From NCBI GenBank assembly GCA_026415505.1, contig JAOAGY010000037.1, positions 1-40,439 of the forward strand: a stretch of DNA of 40,439 nt, given 5' to 3'. A model generated the notes under the pieces. The model made no database searches. It worked only from the letters and a program-made list of their open reading frames with translations, and was not told the origin of the DNA. Of the stretch, positions 1 to 11,517 are shown piece by piece. The translations under genes were made by a program, and so were the position numbers. The stretch's first letter is position 1; every line of letters begins with the position of its first letter. Origin of the DNA: Chlorobiota bacterium. GTDB lineage: Bacteria; Bacteroidota; Ignavibacteria; Kapaibacteriales; NICIL-2.

Positions 1-141
1 AATCCGCAACTCCCAGTCCGGGTAGGACGGATCGCGTCCGGTTGTCGGCAAAACTACTTTGTGACCAATCCGCAACCGCAACCGTGCGCTTGTCATCATC
101 GGTGGGTTGTCGGCAAAACTACTTTGTGACCAATCCGCAAC
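1..141. CRISPR. End of a CRISPR array (two full repeats plus the tail of a third)
   Basis: Two identical 36-bp repeats lie at 41-76 and 106-141. They begin GTTGTCGG and end AATCCGCAAC. The last 10 bases of another copy are at 1-10. The intervening unique sequences are 30 bp (11-40) and 29 bp (77-105), giving a CRISPR-like period of 65-66 bp. The repeat ends can pair (GTTG-CGG with CCG-CAAC, one bulged T). The array stops 12 bp before the stop codon of the neighbouring minus-strand gene, leaving no room for a leader, so this is probably the leader-distal end and the leader and any cas genes lie left of the window. A 36-bp repeat with 29-30-bp spacers is common for type II and also seen for type VI-B; the type cannot be decided here. 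Confidence 0.85.
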
Positions 142-153
142 ATCCGCAACGAC

Positions 154-789
154 CTATTTCCACACTGCGGGTATTCCGACAGCAGTTTTCCCGGCGGGTA
201 CATCTTTGGTAACCACCGCGCCGGCTCCCACCTTCGCGCCATCGCCGATTGTTATGCCGGGCAATATGACTGCACCTGTACCGATAAACACGTCGTTTCC
301 AATCGTACAACCTCCGGAAATATGCACCCCCGGACATATCTCGCAAAATTCACCGATCTGTGAATCGTGACCTACGGTGCAGTTGAGGTTTATCAGTGAA
401 CCCCTCGAAATTTTTATGCAAACAGTAAAGATGCTTCCAGCCATGATCGTACAACCCGGCTCGACGAAAACTTCATATTGCCCGACTTTGGCTTCTCTGG
501 AAACATAGGATACGCCGATCAGACCTGCGTCGGAAAGTTGAGCCCAGATTCTCCTCCGGAGCTGGGGATTCCCGGTACCCAACAAGAAATGCTGTATCCC
601 CATAGCTTTGACTTGGTCAATGCTTGTCAGGACGATAGCATCGAGTTGTTTTTCACTACTCGACCGACGGACATCGTCGAAGAAATAAACGACCCGATCG
701 GGGAAGTCTCTTTTGAGTTCGCTGTACACTTCTTTTGCGAAACCGCCAGATCCAGCGATAATCACAGGGTGGTGTACTGTCGAATCCAC
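154..789 (-). CDS. NeuD/PglD-like sugar O/N-acyltransferase (hexapeptide-repeat family)
   Basis: 211 aa. The N-terminal 90 residues look like the Rossmann-type nucleotide-sugar-binding half of NeuD/PglD enzymes ([13 protein letters not shown] near residues 8-20). The C-terminal half, about residues 100-211, is a left-handed beta-helix of hexapeptide repeats (for example [15 protein letters not shown]) ending in the usual [20 protein letters not shown] signature. Such enzymes transfer acetyl or other acyl groups from acyl-CoA to sugars of surface glycans. The start is a GTG at 789, the only start available after the in-frame stop at 805-807. A TAnnTTTG promoter lies 35 bp upstream. The neighbouring GT9 and GT4 genes support a role in polysaccharide or LPS modification. 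The exact substrate is not visible. Confidence 0.85.
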   Translation of the reverse strand: MDSTVHHPVIIAGSGGFAKEVYSELKRDFPDRVVYFFDDVRRSSSEKQLDAIVLTSIDQVKAMGIQHFLLGTGNPQLRRRIWAQLSDAGLIGVSYVSREAKVGQYEVFVEPGCTIMAGSIFTVCIKISRGSLINLNCTVGHDSQIGEFCEICPGVHISGGCTIGNDVFIGTGAVILPGITIGDGAKVGAGAVVTKDVPAGKTAVGIPAVWK

Positions 790-823
790 TGTGCGACCAC
801 TCCGCTATCGTGTGCATTCGATG

Positions 824-831
824 CAAAAATA
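824..831 (-). promoter_or_regulatory. TAnnTTTG-type -7 element for the acyltransferase gene
   Basis: Read on the minus strand the sequence is TATTTTTG, a match to the Bacteroidota -7 consensus TAnnTTTG. It would place the transcript start about 28 nt before the GTG codon at 789. No clear TTTG -33 box was found. Confidence 0.5.
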
Positions 832-903
832 ACCGCATTCGGAGAAACTATTCCGCATTCGATAACGAATCCACCTCGGCATAGCGAACACGTTTGAGTA
901 GCA

Positions 904-1199
904 AGACCCTGAAACAAGTTCAGGGTGACAGGCTTTTTCGAGTGCGCGATCACCGTCGGTCATGCTGAACTTGTTTCAGCATCTCTCGCACTCCTCCTGC
1001 CCGTCATGCCGAACTTGTTTCGGCATCTCACACGTTTTTTCCCGTCATGCCGAACTCGTTTCGGCATCCCACAAAGACCCTGAAACAAGTTCAGGGTGAC
1101 AGGCTGCGTTACCGTCATGCTGAACTTGTTTCGGCATCTCAAAAGACCCTGAAACAAGTTCAGGGTGACGGACTGTGCTTTACACGTTCAGGGTGACAC
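904..1199. repeat. Array I of two interleaved hairpin repeats (types A and B)
   Basis: This fills most of the 424-bp gap between the acyltransferase and GT9 genes. Type A units (GTCATGCCGAACTTGTTTC plus GGCATCTC) lie at about 958-985, 1003-1030, 1043-1070 and 1112-1140. Type B units (AGACCCTGAAACAAGTTCAG plus GGTGACA, the opposite orientation of the same GAACTTGTTTC core) lie at about 904-930, 1075-1101 and 1144-1170, with a half unit at about 1182-1199. Each unit is an inverted repeat: ATGCCGAA/TTCGGCAT or CCCTGAA/TTCAGGG around a 5-nt loop. They resemble REP-type dispersed palindromes. No gene-like coding is seen in the gap. Confidence 0.9.
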
Positions 1200-1213
1200 A
1201 CTGGAGTGCATGA

Positions 1214-2569
1214 TCAACAAACACGAAGACACGCTTCCACCACCGCCAACGGCGGAATACGACAGATACTTTCCTCCGATGGACTGAGCACTACCACAAA
1301 AGGCACACCGAACGGATACCACTCGGCGACCTTGATCAGCTCGGCATAGAGTCCGACAACTGGTTTGCCCAGTGCTGCGGCGATGTGAATGGCTGCTGTG
1401 TCGGGCGAGAGCACCCACGCCGATCCAGCAACGAGCGCGACAAGCTCTTCAACACTGCCGAAAAAGACATGACACCGAGGATGCGCAAGGCGTTCGACCA
1501 CGAGCCGAGCTTCGTCCCACTGCGACGGCGCGGCAGTGACGACAAACGCCATGTGCGGGAAGCAATCGAGCAATTGCTGCAATACCGACTGCGCGTGGTC
1601 GGGTTGCCATCGCCGATTCGGGGAATATGCCGATAGATTCACCACCGCATAGGGATTGCCCGAGAGCATCTGCCATGCGATCGGCTCGGCGTCGCGTGCC
1701 CAGCAAAGCGGCACTGCCGGCTGCACGGTCCCCAAGCCACGAGCACTCGACCATTGCCACACCTTCCGACATGCACCAGGAGCGAGCGGTACGTACTGGC
1801 GCGGTGTTTGCTCGATGCTCGTCGCCGGGGCGATCGTTTCCTGTCCCATGCGCAGCAGTGTCTGGGACCAGTGTTCGCGTCCGGGATAATGCCGCGGCTG
1901 GCGGTGAAACACTTTTCCGTAGAGCGCCGCACGTTCGTGGTGCCATGGCGCGACCAGCTCGGCTTCCGGAGCAATCGCACGCGCCAGCAGCGCTGCTTTG
2001 GTCATCCGTGTAAACATCAGCGCAAAGACGACGTCGTAGTCTCCTCCCAGCCGAGCAATTGCCCGAAGCCAGGAGATATGAAACCCGTGCCTCGGATGAA
2101 TCGCCACGGTGCGGGCAATGTGTGGGTCTTGCTCGATAAGCCTCTCGTTGCGCGTGGAGCTGAGCACGGTCACGTGCGCCTGTGGCAGTGCTCGTCGCAG
2201 CCACTCCACAAGCGGCGTCGTCACAATGTAGTCACCGATGGCATCGTATCGGAACAGCAGCACCGAGCGCACTGCTTCACCAGGAATCGGCTCGTTCGGA
2301 TCGAATCGTGGCGAGCGAGCCAGCATGTCGAACACCAGCCGCTTGATCAGCGGCGAATGCTCTGTCGAACGTCCATCGCTTGCATCGAGTGGTGGCACAC
2401 ATCGAGCGACGAACGGCGTATGCACCCAGGACGGGACAATCAGCGCTCGACCGTTTCGCCGCGCGATGTCGAGACGTTCGGCATCCCACGATGCATCCTC
2501 TATGGTGCCCCATGTCGGGGTGGAGAAAAAATGCGGGAATGCCTGCGTTTCTGGTGAGGCTGTGTTCAT
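1214..2569 (-). CDS. Glycosyltransferase family 9 (heptosyltransferase-like) protein
   Basis: 451 aa. After an unusual N-terminal extension of about 100 residues, the GT9/heptosyltransferase fold begins with LLFRYDAIGDYIVTTPLVEW, the usual N-terminal motif of ADP-heptose:LPS heptosyltransferases. The C-terminal half has the donor-site motif SPDTAAIHIAAALGKPVVGL. The expected role is transfer of a heptose or other sugar to lipid A core or another cell-surface glycan at the inner face of the inner membrane. The start is the ATG at 2569; a near-consensus promoter TAGTTTCG (2584-2577) sits almost on it, so the mRNA may be almost leaderless or the real start may lie further in. Repeat arrays flank the gene on both sides. 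Donor and acceptor sugars are not predictable. Confidence 0.88.
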   Translation of the reverse strand: MNTASPETQAFPHFFSTPTWGTIEDASWDAERLDIARRNGRALIVPSWVHTPFVARCVPPLDASDGRSTEHSPLIKRLVFDMLARSPRFDPNEPIPGEAVRSVLLFRYDAIGDYIVTTPLVEWLRRALPQAHVTVLSSTRNERLIEQDPHIARTVAIHPRHGFHISWLRAIARLGGDYDVVFALMFTRMTKAALLARAIAPEAELVAPWHHERAALYGKVFHRQPRHYPGREHWSQTLLRMGQETIAPATSIEQTPRQYVPLAPGACRKVWQWSSARGLGTVQPAVPLCWARDAEPIAWQMLSGNPYAVVNLSAYSPNRRWQPDHAQSVLQQLLDCFPHMAFVVTAAPSQWDEARLVVERLAHPRCHVFFGSVEELVALVAGSAWVLSPDTAAIHIAAALGKPVVGLYAELIKVAEWYPFGVPFVVVLSPSEESICRIPPLAVVEACLRVC

Positions 2570-2576
2570 CGGGCGG

Positions 2577-2584
2577 CGAAACTA
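2577..2584 (-). promoter_or_regulatory. Possible -7 element before the GT9 gene
   Basis: The minus strand reads TAGTTTCG, one mismatch from TAnnTTTG. It lies only 8 bp before the ATG at 2569, so if it is used the leader would be very short. Weak call. Confidence 0.3.
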
Positions 2585-2612
2585 CGATGTGAGCGGAGCA
2601 ACTCCTTATTGG

Positions 2613-2792
2613 CTCGTCATGCCGAACTTGTTTCAGCATCTCTCGCACTCCTGCCCGTCATGCCGAACTCGTTTCGGCATCTCACACGTTTTTTCCCGTC
2701 ATGCCGAACTCGTTTCGGCATCTCACAAAGACCCTGAAACACGTTCAGGGTGACAGACTGTGTTTCTGTCATGCCGAACGCCCGGGGGCATC
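2613..2792. repeat. Array II of hairpin repeats, running into the GT4 stop codon
   Basis: Type A units lie at about 2614-2642, 2656-2683 and 2697-2724, one type B unit at about 2727-2755, and a degenerate A unit at about 2767-2792 (ATGCC...GGCAT arms kept, loop replaced by a GC-rich stretch). The last unit overlaps the 3' end of the GT4 gene and supplies its stop codon. The order A-A-A-B matches the other arrays. Confidence 0.88.
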
Positions 2793-3875
2793 GTCGCTCG
2801 CTGCCGAGCCGGTTGCCACGCAACGATAGACCTCGACCGTTCGCTCCACGCATTCATCCCACGAAAAGAGCGCTGCGCGCCGACGTCCAGCAGCAATCAG
2901 CCGATGGCGCCTGTCGTCGTCATCGAGCACCCGGCAGAGCGCATCGGCGATCGCCTCCGCATCGCTCGGATCGGCATACTCGGCAGCATCGCTGCAAATT
3001 TCCGGGAGTGCACCACAACTGCTGGCAACGACCGGACAACCGAAACGCATCGCTTCGAGCACCGGCAAACCGAATCCTTCGTACCACGAGGGATAAATCA
3101 GCGCGCTGGCGCGGGCGTACAACAGAGGCAACCACCGGTCGGGGACGAATCCCATGTGAACGATATCAGCTTTCGCCGGCGATGCCGCCAGCACTGCGCG
3201 AATCTCCTCTGTACCGTAGCCCCAGCCCCCGACCAGAAGAAGCTTTTCCGGGCGACCGCGACGCTTGGCGATTTCGAACGCGCTGACGATCCCGCGGATG
3301 TTCTTGCGCCGTTCGAGCGTACCGACGAAGAGCACATAGCGCTGGGGCAGATCGAACCATCCGGACACAGGATCGGCTTCGGCGAAACGATCGCTGCCGA
3401 GATGCACAACGCAGACGCGATCGCCCAGATGCGGGAAATACCGCAACACCTGCTGCCGCGTGAATTCCGAGATCGCGATGACGGCTGCAAGGTCGTCGCG
3501 AACGAGTGTCGCGGTCACGTCGGCGATCCGTTTGGCGGCGAACGCAGCGGGAACGTAATCTTGCTCGAACACCACCATGTCGTGGACAGTGACGACCTTC
3601 GGAAGGGCAGACCGTCGCACCGCGATCCGAAAATCCGGACCGTGGAAGACCGCATCATCGGAGCGCAGCGGCACCAGCGGCAGAAGTGCGCGGCAACCGA
3701 TACCCAATGTGTCTCTGACGGCGCGGGCAGCTCGACTGCGTGACAGTCGTGCGACCGGCGCAAGTTCGACGTCGCTGCGTGCAGCCAAGCGTCGGAGCAG
3801 CTCCGTCGTGTACACGCCGATGCCGGTCGCGCGGCGCGGATCGAGGGTGCTGATGTCCAAGTACGTGCGAACCAT
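2769..3875 (-). CDS. Glycosyltransferase family 4 (GT-B) protein
   Basis: 368 aa from the ATG at 3875 (MVRTYLDIS); the only start further upstream is a TTG at 3908 with no ribosome site. The protein has the GT4 layout: an N-terminal acceptor domain (GIGVYTTELLRRL near residue 19), a linker and a donor-binding domain with VLFVGTLERRKNI, and the E-x7-E signature YPSWYEGFGLPVLEAMRFGCPVV typical of retaining GT4 enzymes. It likely transfers a nucleotide-activated hexose in surface polysaccharide assembly, in line with the adjacent GT9 and acyltransferase genes. The last seven codons and the TGA stop (2769-2771) fall inside a degenerate hairpin repeat, suggesting that the original C-terminus was replaced or trimmed by the repeat. 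Sugar specificity is unknown. Confidence 0.9.
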   Translation of the reverse strand: MVRTYLDISTLDPRRATGIGVYTTELLRRLAARSDVELAPVARLSRSRAARAVRDTLGIGCRALLPLVPLRSDDAVFHGPDFRIAVRRSALPKVVTVHDMVVFEQDYVPAAFAAKRIADVTATLVRDDLAAVIAISEFTRQQVLRYFPHLGDRVCVVHLGSDRFAEADPVSGWFDLPQRYVLFVGTLERRKNIRGIVSAFEIAKRRGRPEKLLLVGGWGYGTEEIRAVLAASPAKADIVHMGFVPDRWLPLLYARASALIYPSWYEGFGLPVLEAMRFGCPVVASSCGALPEICSDAAEYADPSDAEAIADALCRVLDDDDRRHRLIAAGRRRAALFSWDECVERTVEVYRCVATGSAASDDAPGRSA

Positions 3876-3949
3876 CGAAGCGATGAGGGGTAGGTTGGCA
3901 TGTTGCAAAATGCATCGCCGAGGCTTGCACGCTCTTGGTTCGTCTTTTG

Positions 3950-4385
3950 TTTGTCATGCCGAACTTGTTTCGGCATCTCATGCCTTTTGCCTGTCATGCC
4001 GAACTCGTTTCGGCATCTCACAAAGACCCTGAAACAAGCTCAGGGTGACACGCTGTGGTTGTGTGTATGCCCTTCCTGCCCGTCATGCTGAACTTGTTTC
4101 AGCATCTCACACGTTTTTTCCCGTCATGCCGAACTGGTTTCGGCATCCCCAAAGACCCTGAAACACGTTCAGGGTGACAGGCTGTGGTTGTGTGTATGCC
4201 CTCTTATCCGTCATGCTGAACTTGTTTCGGCATCTCACACGTTTTTTCCCGTCATGCCGAACTCGTTTCGGCATCCCCAAAGACCCTGAAACGAGTTCAG
4301 GGTGACAAGGAATGCGAAGAGACCCTGAAACACGTTCAGGGTGACACGCAAGGGGAAGACCCTGAATGAGTTCAGGGATGACAAC
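3950..4385. repeat. Array III of hairpin repeats with A-A-B higher-order units
   Basis: This fills the 545-bp gap between GT4 and the TonB receptor. Units: A 3952-3980, A 3992-4020, B 4024-4051; A 4081-4108, A 4122-4149, B 4152-4180; A 4209-4236, A 4250-4277, B 4280-4307; then B 4319-4346 and a variant B 4356-4383. The order A-A-B is thus repeated three times. Loops vary (CTTGT, CTCGT, CTGGT, and the B forms ACAAG, ACACG, ACGAG), but most stems stay paired. No convincing gene is present. Confidence 0.9.
4052..4307. repeat. 129-bp tandem duplication of an A-A-B composite
   Basis: The string GCTGTGGTTGTGTGTATGCC occurs at 4052 and again at 4181, a shift of 129 bp. The sequence after each copy matches through two A units, the CACGTTTTTTCCCGTC linker and one B unit. 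Copies are about 4052-4180 and 4181-4307, with scattered differences in loops and one linker. Confidence 0.85.
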
Positions 4386-4420
4386 CAAGAGCGAGGAGAC
4401 CTCAAACACAACGATGGCGA

Positions 4421-6937
4421 CTACAACCCAACCCTGCAACCCAATCGGACACAACGAGGCAAGCCATAATGAGTACTGCCGAACGTGGACTCGAATTTGT
4501 ACAGGTACGGCGTGTCGAAAACATTGACCACCGCCAGACTCACGCTCAATGGCAAGCCGAAATGTGGCTGCAGGTCGTACCGTGCCATGATATCGAACGT
4601 CGCATGCGGCTTGACGCGGCGATCAGGAGAACCTGGCATTTCGGGTTCCAAGTCGAGCAACGAGATCGTTTTGTCGTCGTAGCCGCGACGCCGCAACTCG
4701 GCAGCAGATTGGTCGGCATCGAGCGGCTCGCCGTTCGGTCCGGTCAAATCGAACGGTAGCCCCGAATCGAAGCGTCCGCCAACGATGAACATCAGACTTT
4801 TCGACACGGCATATCGGACCGCGAATGCTGCTGTGAGCAACTGATCGTGCTCGGTCGGGAAACTATCCTCGCCGCTGAACGGGTGGGCATACGAATTACC
4901 TTCTTCACCGATGACGAGCCCCGCTTCGAACGGTGAGCTACCGTCCTCTGGAATCAGCCCGCGTGAGGTGCAGGTGCTGAGCCACAGGAAACCCGATATC
5001 CCGTGCCACTCGGCGAGCCGCATCCGCAGCTCTGCACCCGCTACCAAACCCTGGCGGAGATTTGCTGGAAAGATGATACCCGAATTGCTCAGCTCGACTT
5101 CGACGAGGAAATGGCGAATCAGTTTGGCATAGCCACAGATATCCAGCTCCAAGTACGGCAACGGGCGATAGGTCGCTCCTACCTCGAAAACGTGTGAGCG
5201 CTCCGCCTGCACGACCGATGAACGATTCTCTTGCTGACTGCCCGCCAGCGTCCGTGCCGCCTCGGAGCTGGAGACAAGGTAGTTCTCGATCGGCGGTGGT
5301 AAGAACATGTGGCCGTAGGATGCACGGAGGATAAGATCACCGGCAGCAGCATACGCGACACCGATGCGCGGCGAGATGCTCCACTCGCTCGAGAGAATGC
5401 GGTAGTAGTCAGCCCGTATGCCGAACCGAACCGTCCAACGCGACAGCGAAAACACATCGCTGGCGAAGGCACTCCACCGATCCGAACGGGCAGAACGCTC
5501 GATAACAAGTGGAGTCCCGCCACGCGTTATGTCATAGGGCGCAAGTCTGGCATCGCCCCCCGCAGTATATGCCGACGACAGCGACGAGTCGGTAACAGCC
5601 AGCGTCAAGTACTCACTGGCTGGTGCTGTTTCTCCGTTGATCCCGATTGTGAGCATGTGATCGCTGCCACCGACCGTCAACGAGCGGGAGTAGAGCAATT
5701 GCGTCCCGTATATCTGATACCGACGCCGACTGCCGATGAAGAATTTGTCGTTCTCCGCGATAGCTCGCCCATACTCCGCCGGTGACAGTTCGAGCATGCC
5801 GCTGCTGCGCAGCTCGGCACTGGCTCGGCGTGTGTAGAGCACTACCGATGCGAGCGCCTCGCTGCTGAGTGACACGTTCGTTCGGACCCCCAGTAAATAA
5901 TCGCCGAGCTGCTGGCGCTGATCTTGACGCGAAGCAGAGGTTCGATTCGGAACCGCATAGGTGGTCGAGTTCACCACACCGAGCACACTGGCGCTCCATT
6001 GTTCATTGAACGCTGCATCGAACTTTGCCAGGAAGCTGCCGCTTTCACCGTCGTCGTGAAGGGGCGATCCTGCTACAATCGGATCGAGATAACGCCCGGT
6101 TCGCATCGTATTGGCAGCAGCATAGAGACCCGCACTCCGCCCGAGTGGGATACCGAGTTCTGCCAGCGCCTCGCGGCTATCGAATGTTCCGACTCCGCCA
6201 CTGGCGTTTGCGAACATCGGTTCTCCCATGCCGGATTTTGTCGTTATCGAGATAATCCCATCGGCATTGTACTCGGCACCGATCCCGCCGGTGAGAACAT
6301 CGATGGACCTGGCAGCAGACGCATTGAACAAGCTCGAGTAAACGCGCGTCATGTTGCCGGTAATCGGAATCCCGTCGATCATGTAGTGAAGCTGCGCACT
6401 CTCGCCGCGCACGTGCAGCCGCCCGTCTTCATCCGGTACGACACCTGGTGTGTTCAGTAGCACCGTCTCGATAGCACGTTGTTCCATTGGCATCGGCAGA
6501 TTGTCGCGCTCCCCAGCAGTCAAAAACCAGTGCGTCGTTGAATAATCCTTCATGCTCGGCATCGCTGGGGTCTCGACAATTACAGCCGCTGCGGCGTACT
6601 CTCCGATCGTATCGAGTTCGACGGTCACTGGCAGCGGCGTCTGAACAGCGATGCGACGCCGATAGAGTGCTGCTCCGTTTTCGACCAGAACAAGGTTGTA
6701 GGTACCCAGCGGCACTGCCGCAAAAACAAATCGCCCAGCGCTATCGGGCTTCGTTCTGGCTAAGACGCCGTTACTGCTGGCTTCCTGCAACAGGACCGAT
6801 AACGTGGCGATTTCTTGCGATCGCCAGTGACGAATCGTCCCCCTCACACTGCCGGCAGGAACTTGTGCTCGGAGCGGTGACAACAACGCACACGTCACGA
6901 TGAGCACCGCGAAACCTCGTAGATGTAGCTCGATCAT
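4421..6937 (-). CDS. TonB-dependent outer-membrane receptor with carboxypeptidase-D-like N-terminal domain
   Basis: 838 aa from the ATG at 6937; AGGA lies 3 nt upstream, and from here the protein begins with a good signal peptide (MIELHLRGFAVLIVTCALLS...RAQ). Residues about 28-110 form a CarboxypepD_reg-like beta-sandwich (GSVRGTIRHW ... FVFAAVPLGTYNLVL). A plug domain follows (LLNTPGVVPDEDGRLHVRG, YMIDGIPITGNM, DVLTGGIGAEYNADGIISITTKSG), then a long beta-barrel ending in an aromatic-poor strand. It should import a bulky nutrient such as a siderophore or glycan fragment with TonB-ExbBD energy. No SusD partner is next to it, so a SusC role is not supported. The esterase 76 bp upstream on the same strand may be co-transcribed. 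Substrate unknown. Confidence 0.9.
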   Translation of the reverse strand: MIELHLRGFAVLIVTCALLSPLRAQVPAGSVRGTIRHWRSQEIATLSVLLQEASSNGVLARTKPDSAGRFVFAAVPLGTYNLVLVENGAALYRRRIAVQTPLPVTVELDTIGEYAAAAVIVETPAMPSMKDYSTTHWFLTAGERDNLPMPMEQRAIETVLLNTPGVVPDEDGRLHVRGESAQLHYMIDGIPITGNMTRVYSSLFNASAARSIDVLTGGIGAEYNADGIISITTKSGMGEPMFANASGGVGTFDSREALAELGIPLGRSAGLYAAANTMRTGRYLDPIVAGSPLHDDGESGSFLAKFDAAFNEQWSASVLGVVNSTTYAVPNRTSASRQDQRQQLGDYLLGVRTNVSLSSEALASVVLYTRRASAELRSSGMLELSPAEYGRAIAENDKFFIGSRRRYQIYGTQLLYSRSLTVGGSDHMLTIGINGETAPASEYLTLAVTDSSLSSAYTAGGDARLAPYDITRGGTPLVIERSARSDRWSAFASDVFSLSRWTVRFGIRADYYRILSSEWSISPRIGVAYAAAGDLILRASYGHMFLPPPIENYLVSSSEAARTLAGSQQENRSSVVQAERSHVFEVGATYRPLPYLELDICGYAKLIRHFLVEVELSNSGIIFPANLRQGLVAGAELRMRLAEWHGISGFLWLSTCTSRGLIPEDGSSPFEAGLVIGEEGNSYAHPFSGEDSFPTEHDQLLTAAFAVRYAVSKSLMFIVGGRFDSGLPFDLTGPNGEPLDADQSAAELRRRGYDDKTISLLDLEPEMPGSPDRRVKPHATFDIMARYDLQPHFGLPLSVSLAVVNVFDTPYLYKFESTFGSTHYGLPRCVRLGCRVGL

Positions 6938-6978
6938 ATTCCTGGCACACTCGAAGTGAAGCATGTCTCAGCGCTCGG

Positions 6979-6986
6979 CGAAATTA
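6979..6986 (-). promoter_or_regulatory. Possible -7 element before the TonB receptor gene
   Basis: The minus strand reads TAATTTCG, one mismatch from TAnnTTTG, 41 bp before the ATG at 6937. The same octamer precedes guaB. Weak but repeated. Confidence 0.3.
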
Positions 6987-7013
6987 TGTGTTGTGTGTAG
7001 TGTGGAGCACGGA

Positions 7014-7967
7014 CTACTGCTTCGGGTGGGCAGCGAAAAATTGCCAGATGATCGGCGTCGCAGCAATCTCCTGTGTCGGCTCATCGAGGATCGCGAGCAG
7101 TCGTTTGCCGCCTGGCCATGCATGCCCACCACCAGCGATTTGGTAATAGACGACCTCTGCAGTACTACCCTCGGCGGCATAGGTGTAGCGCGTCACCGAT
7201 GGAGTGACACTTTCGCGTTGGGGCTGGGTACGGCAGCGATTGAATTTCACCCAAAAGGAAATGCTCTCCTCGACAGGGGGCTTGGGTGTCTTGTCGAGTG
7301 CTTTTGCTCCGACACCGCCGGTGAGGGGGACGTTCTGGTCTGCTGTGCCATGGAAATGCACAACAGAAACTGGCTGCGATGGTCGACACTCGACGGTCTG
7401 GACACCAGCAACGACACCGATAGCTGCGAACGTCTCGCTCATCTCGCACGCCAGTCTGTATGCCATCATCCCGCCGTTCGATATTCCTGCCGCATAGATG
7501 CGCCGCCGATCGATGGGGTACTTCTTTTCCAACTCGACAATCAGCGCACGAATAAAAGCGACATCGCCGACATTGTGTTGTGCCGCATAGCCACAGCATG
7601 TACCGGCATTCCACGTGTACATCTCGCCGCGACCGATAGCATTCAACATCGGGTGGGGTTTTCCCGTACCGTTGGGGTAAACTACGATGAAGCCGTTGCG
7701 ATCGGCTTCAGCATCGAAACCGGTTTGCTCGGCTGCACTCAGTGCATTGCCTCCGCCACCATGAAGGACGATAACGAGCGGCAACGACCCAATGCGCTTG
7801 TTCTCTGGTGGGAGATGAACCAGGTAGCTTCGCGTCAGACTTCCGACGCGAAGCGATTCCCAGCGATCGTCTGCTGCCGCAGTATTGCGTGGGCTACTGC
7901 AGCACAGCAAAACAAGCGACGAGACAAGAACCGAGACGCGTTGCGCGACTGTCAATACGCCTGCCAC
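7014..7967 (-). CDS. Secreted PHB-depolymerase/feruloyl-esterase family alpha/beta hydrolase
   Basis: 317 aa. A hydrophobic N-terminus ending in CCSSP looks like a signal peptide, possibly a lipoprotein, though the lipobox is poor. The alpha/beta-hydrolase parts match the LpqC/PHB-depolymerase esterase family: oxyanion motif HGGGGN, nucleophile elbow AGISNGGMM (Ser in G-I-S-N-G), acid in HGTADQNVPL, and catalytic His in GGGHAWPGG. It probably hydrolyses ester bonds outside the cytoplasm in polyesters or in acylated plant polysaccharides; which one cannot be told. The start is a GTG at 7967 with GGA directly before it; a TTG at 7955 is an alternative. The TonB receptor follows 76 bp downstream, so release of a ligand for import is an attractive inference. 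Confidence 0.85.
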   Translation of the reverse strand: MAGVLTVAQRVSVLVSSLVLLCCSSPRNTAAADDRWESLRVGSLTRSYLVHLPPENKRIGSLPLVIVLHGGGGNALSAAEQTGFDAEADRNGFIVVYPNGTGKPHPMLNAIGRGEMYTWNAGTCCGYAAQHNVGDVAFIRALIVELEKKYPIDRRRIYAAGISNGGMMAYRLACEMSETFAAIGVVAGVQTVECRPSQPVSVVHFHGTADQNVPLTGGVGAKALDKTPKPPVEESISFWVKFNRCRTQPQRESVTPSVTRYTYAAEGSTAEVVYYQIAGGGHAWPGGKRLLAILDEPTQEIAATPIIWQFFAAHPKQ

Positions 7968-7987
7968 TCCATGTTACTGAATTCGAA

Positions 7988-8008
7988 TGGGGCGAACGCG
8001 TCGCCCCA
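7988..8008 (-). terminator. Hairpin downstream of katG
   Basis: A perfect 8-bp stem (TGGGGCGA / TCGCCCCA) closes a 5-nt loop between the katG stop and the esterase start. No T-run follows it, so it is a candidate terminator or 3'-end stabiliser. Confidence 0.4.
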
Positions 8009-8053
8009 CCCATGGACATATATCATGCTGCCTGTTCACAGCTCGCCAACCCG

Positions 8054-11504
<3,451 letters not shown>

Positions 11505-11517
11505 CTATCGGCGAGCC

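Noticed and set aside
1031-1050. T6 tracts in the A-unit linkers as intrinsic terminators
   Set aside because: The T-run is separated from the hairpin by about 9 nt and the units are repeated many times, so a standard terminator is not supported.
960-1157. Small minus-strand frames made of PVTLNLFQGL/RVRHD-like repeats (also at 2617-2853 and 4107-4454)
   Set aside because: They are translations of the hairpin repeat arrays. Such repeat-derived 'proteins' are common false annotations.
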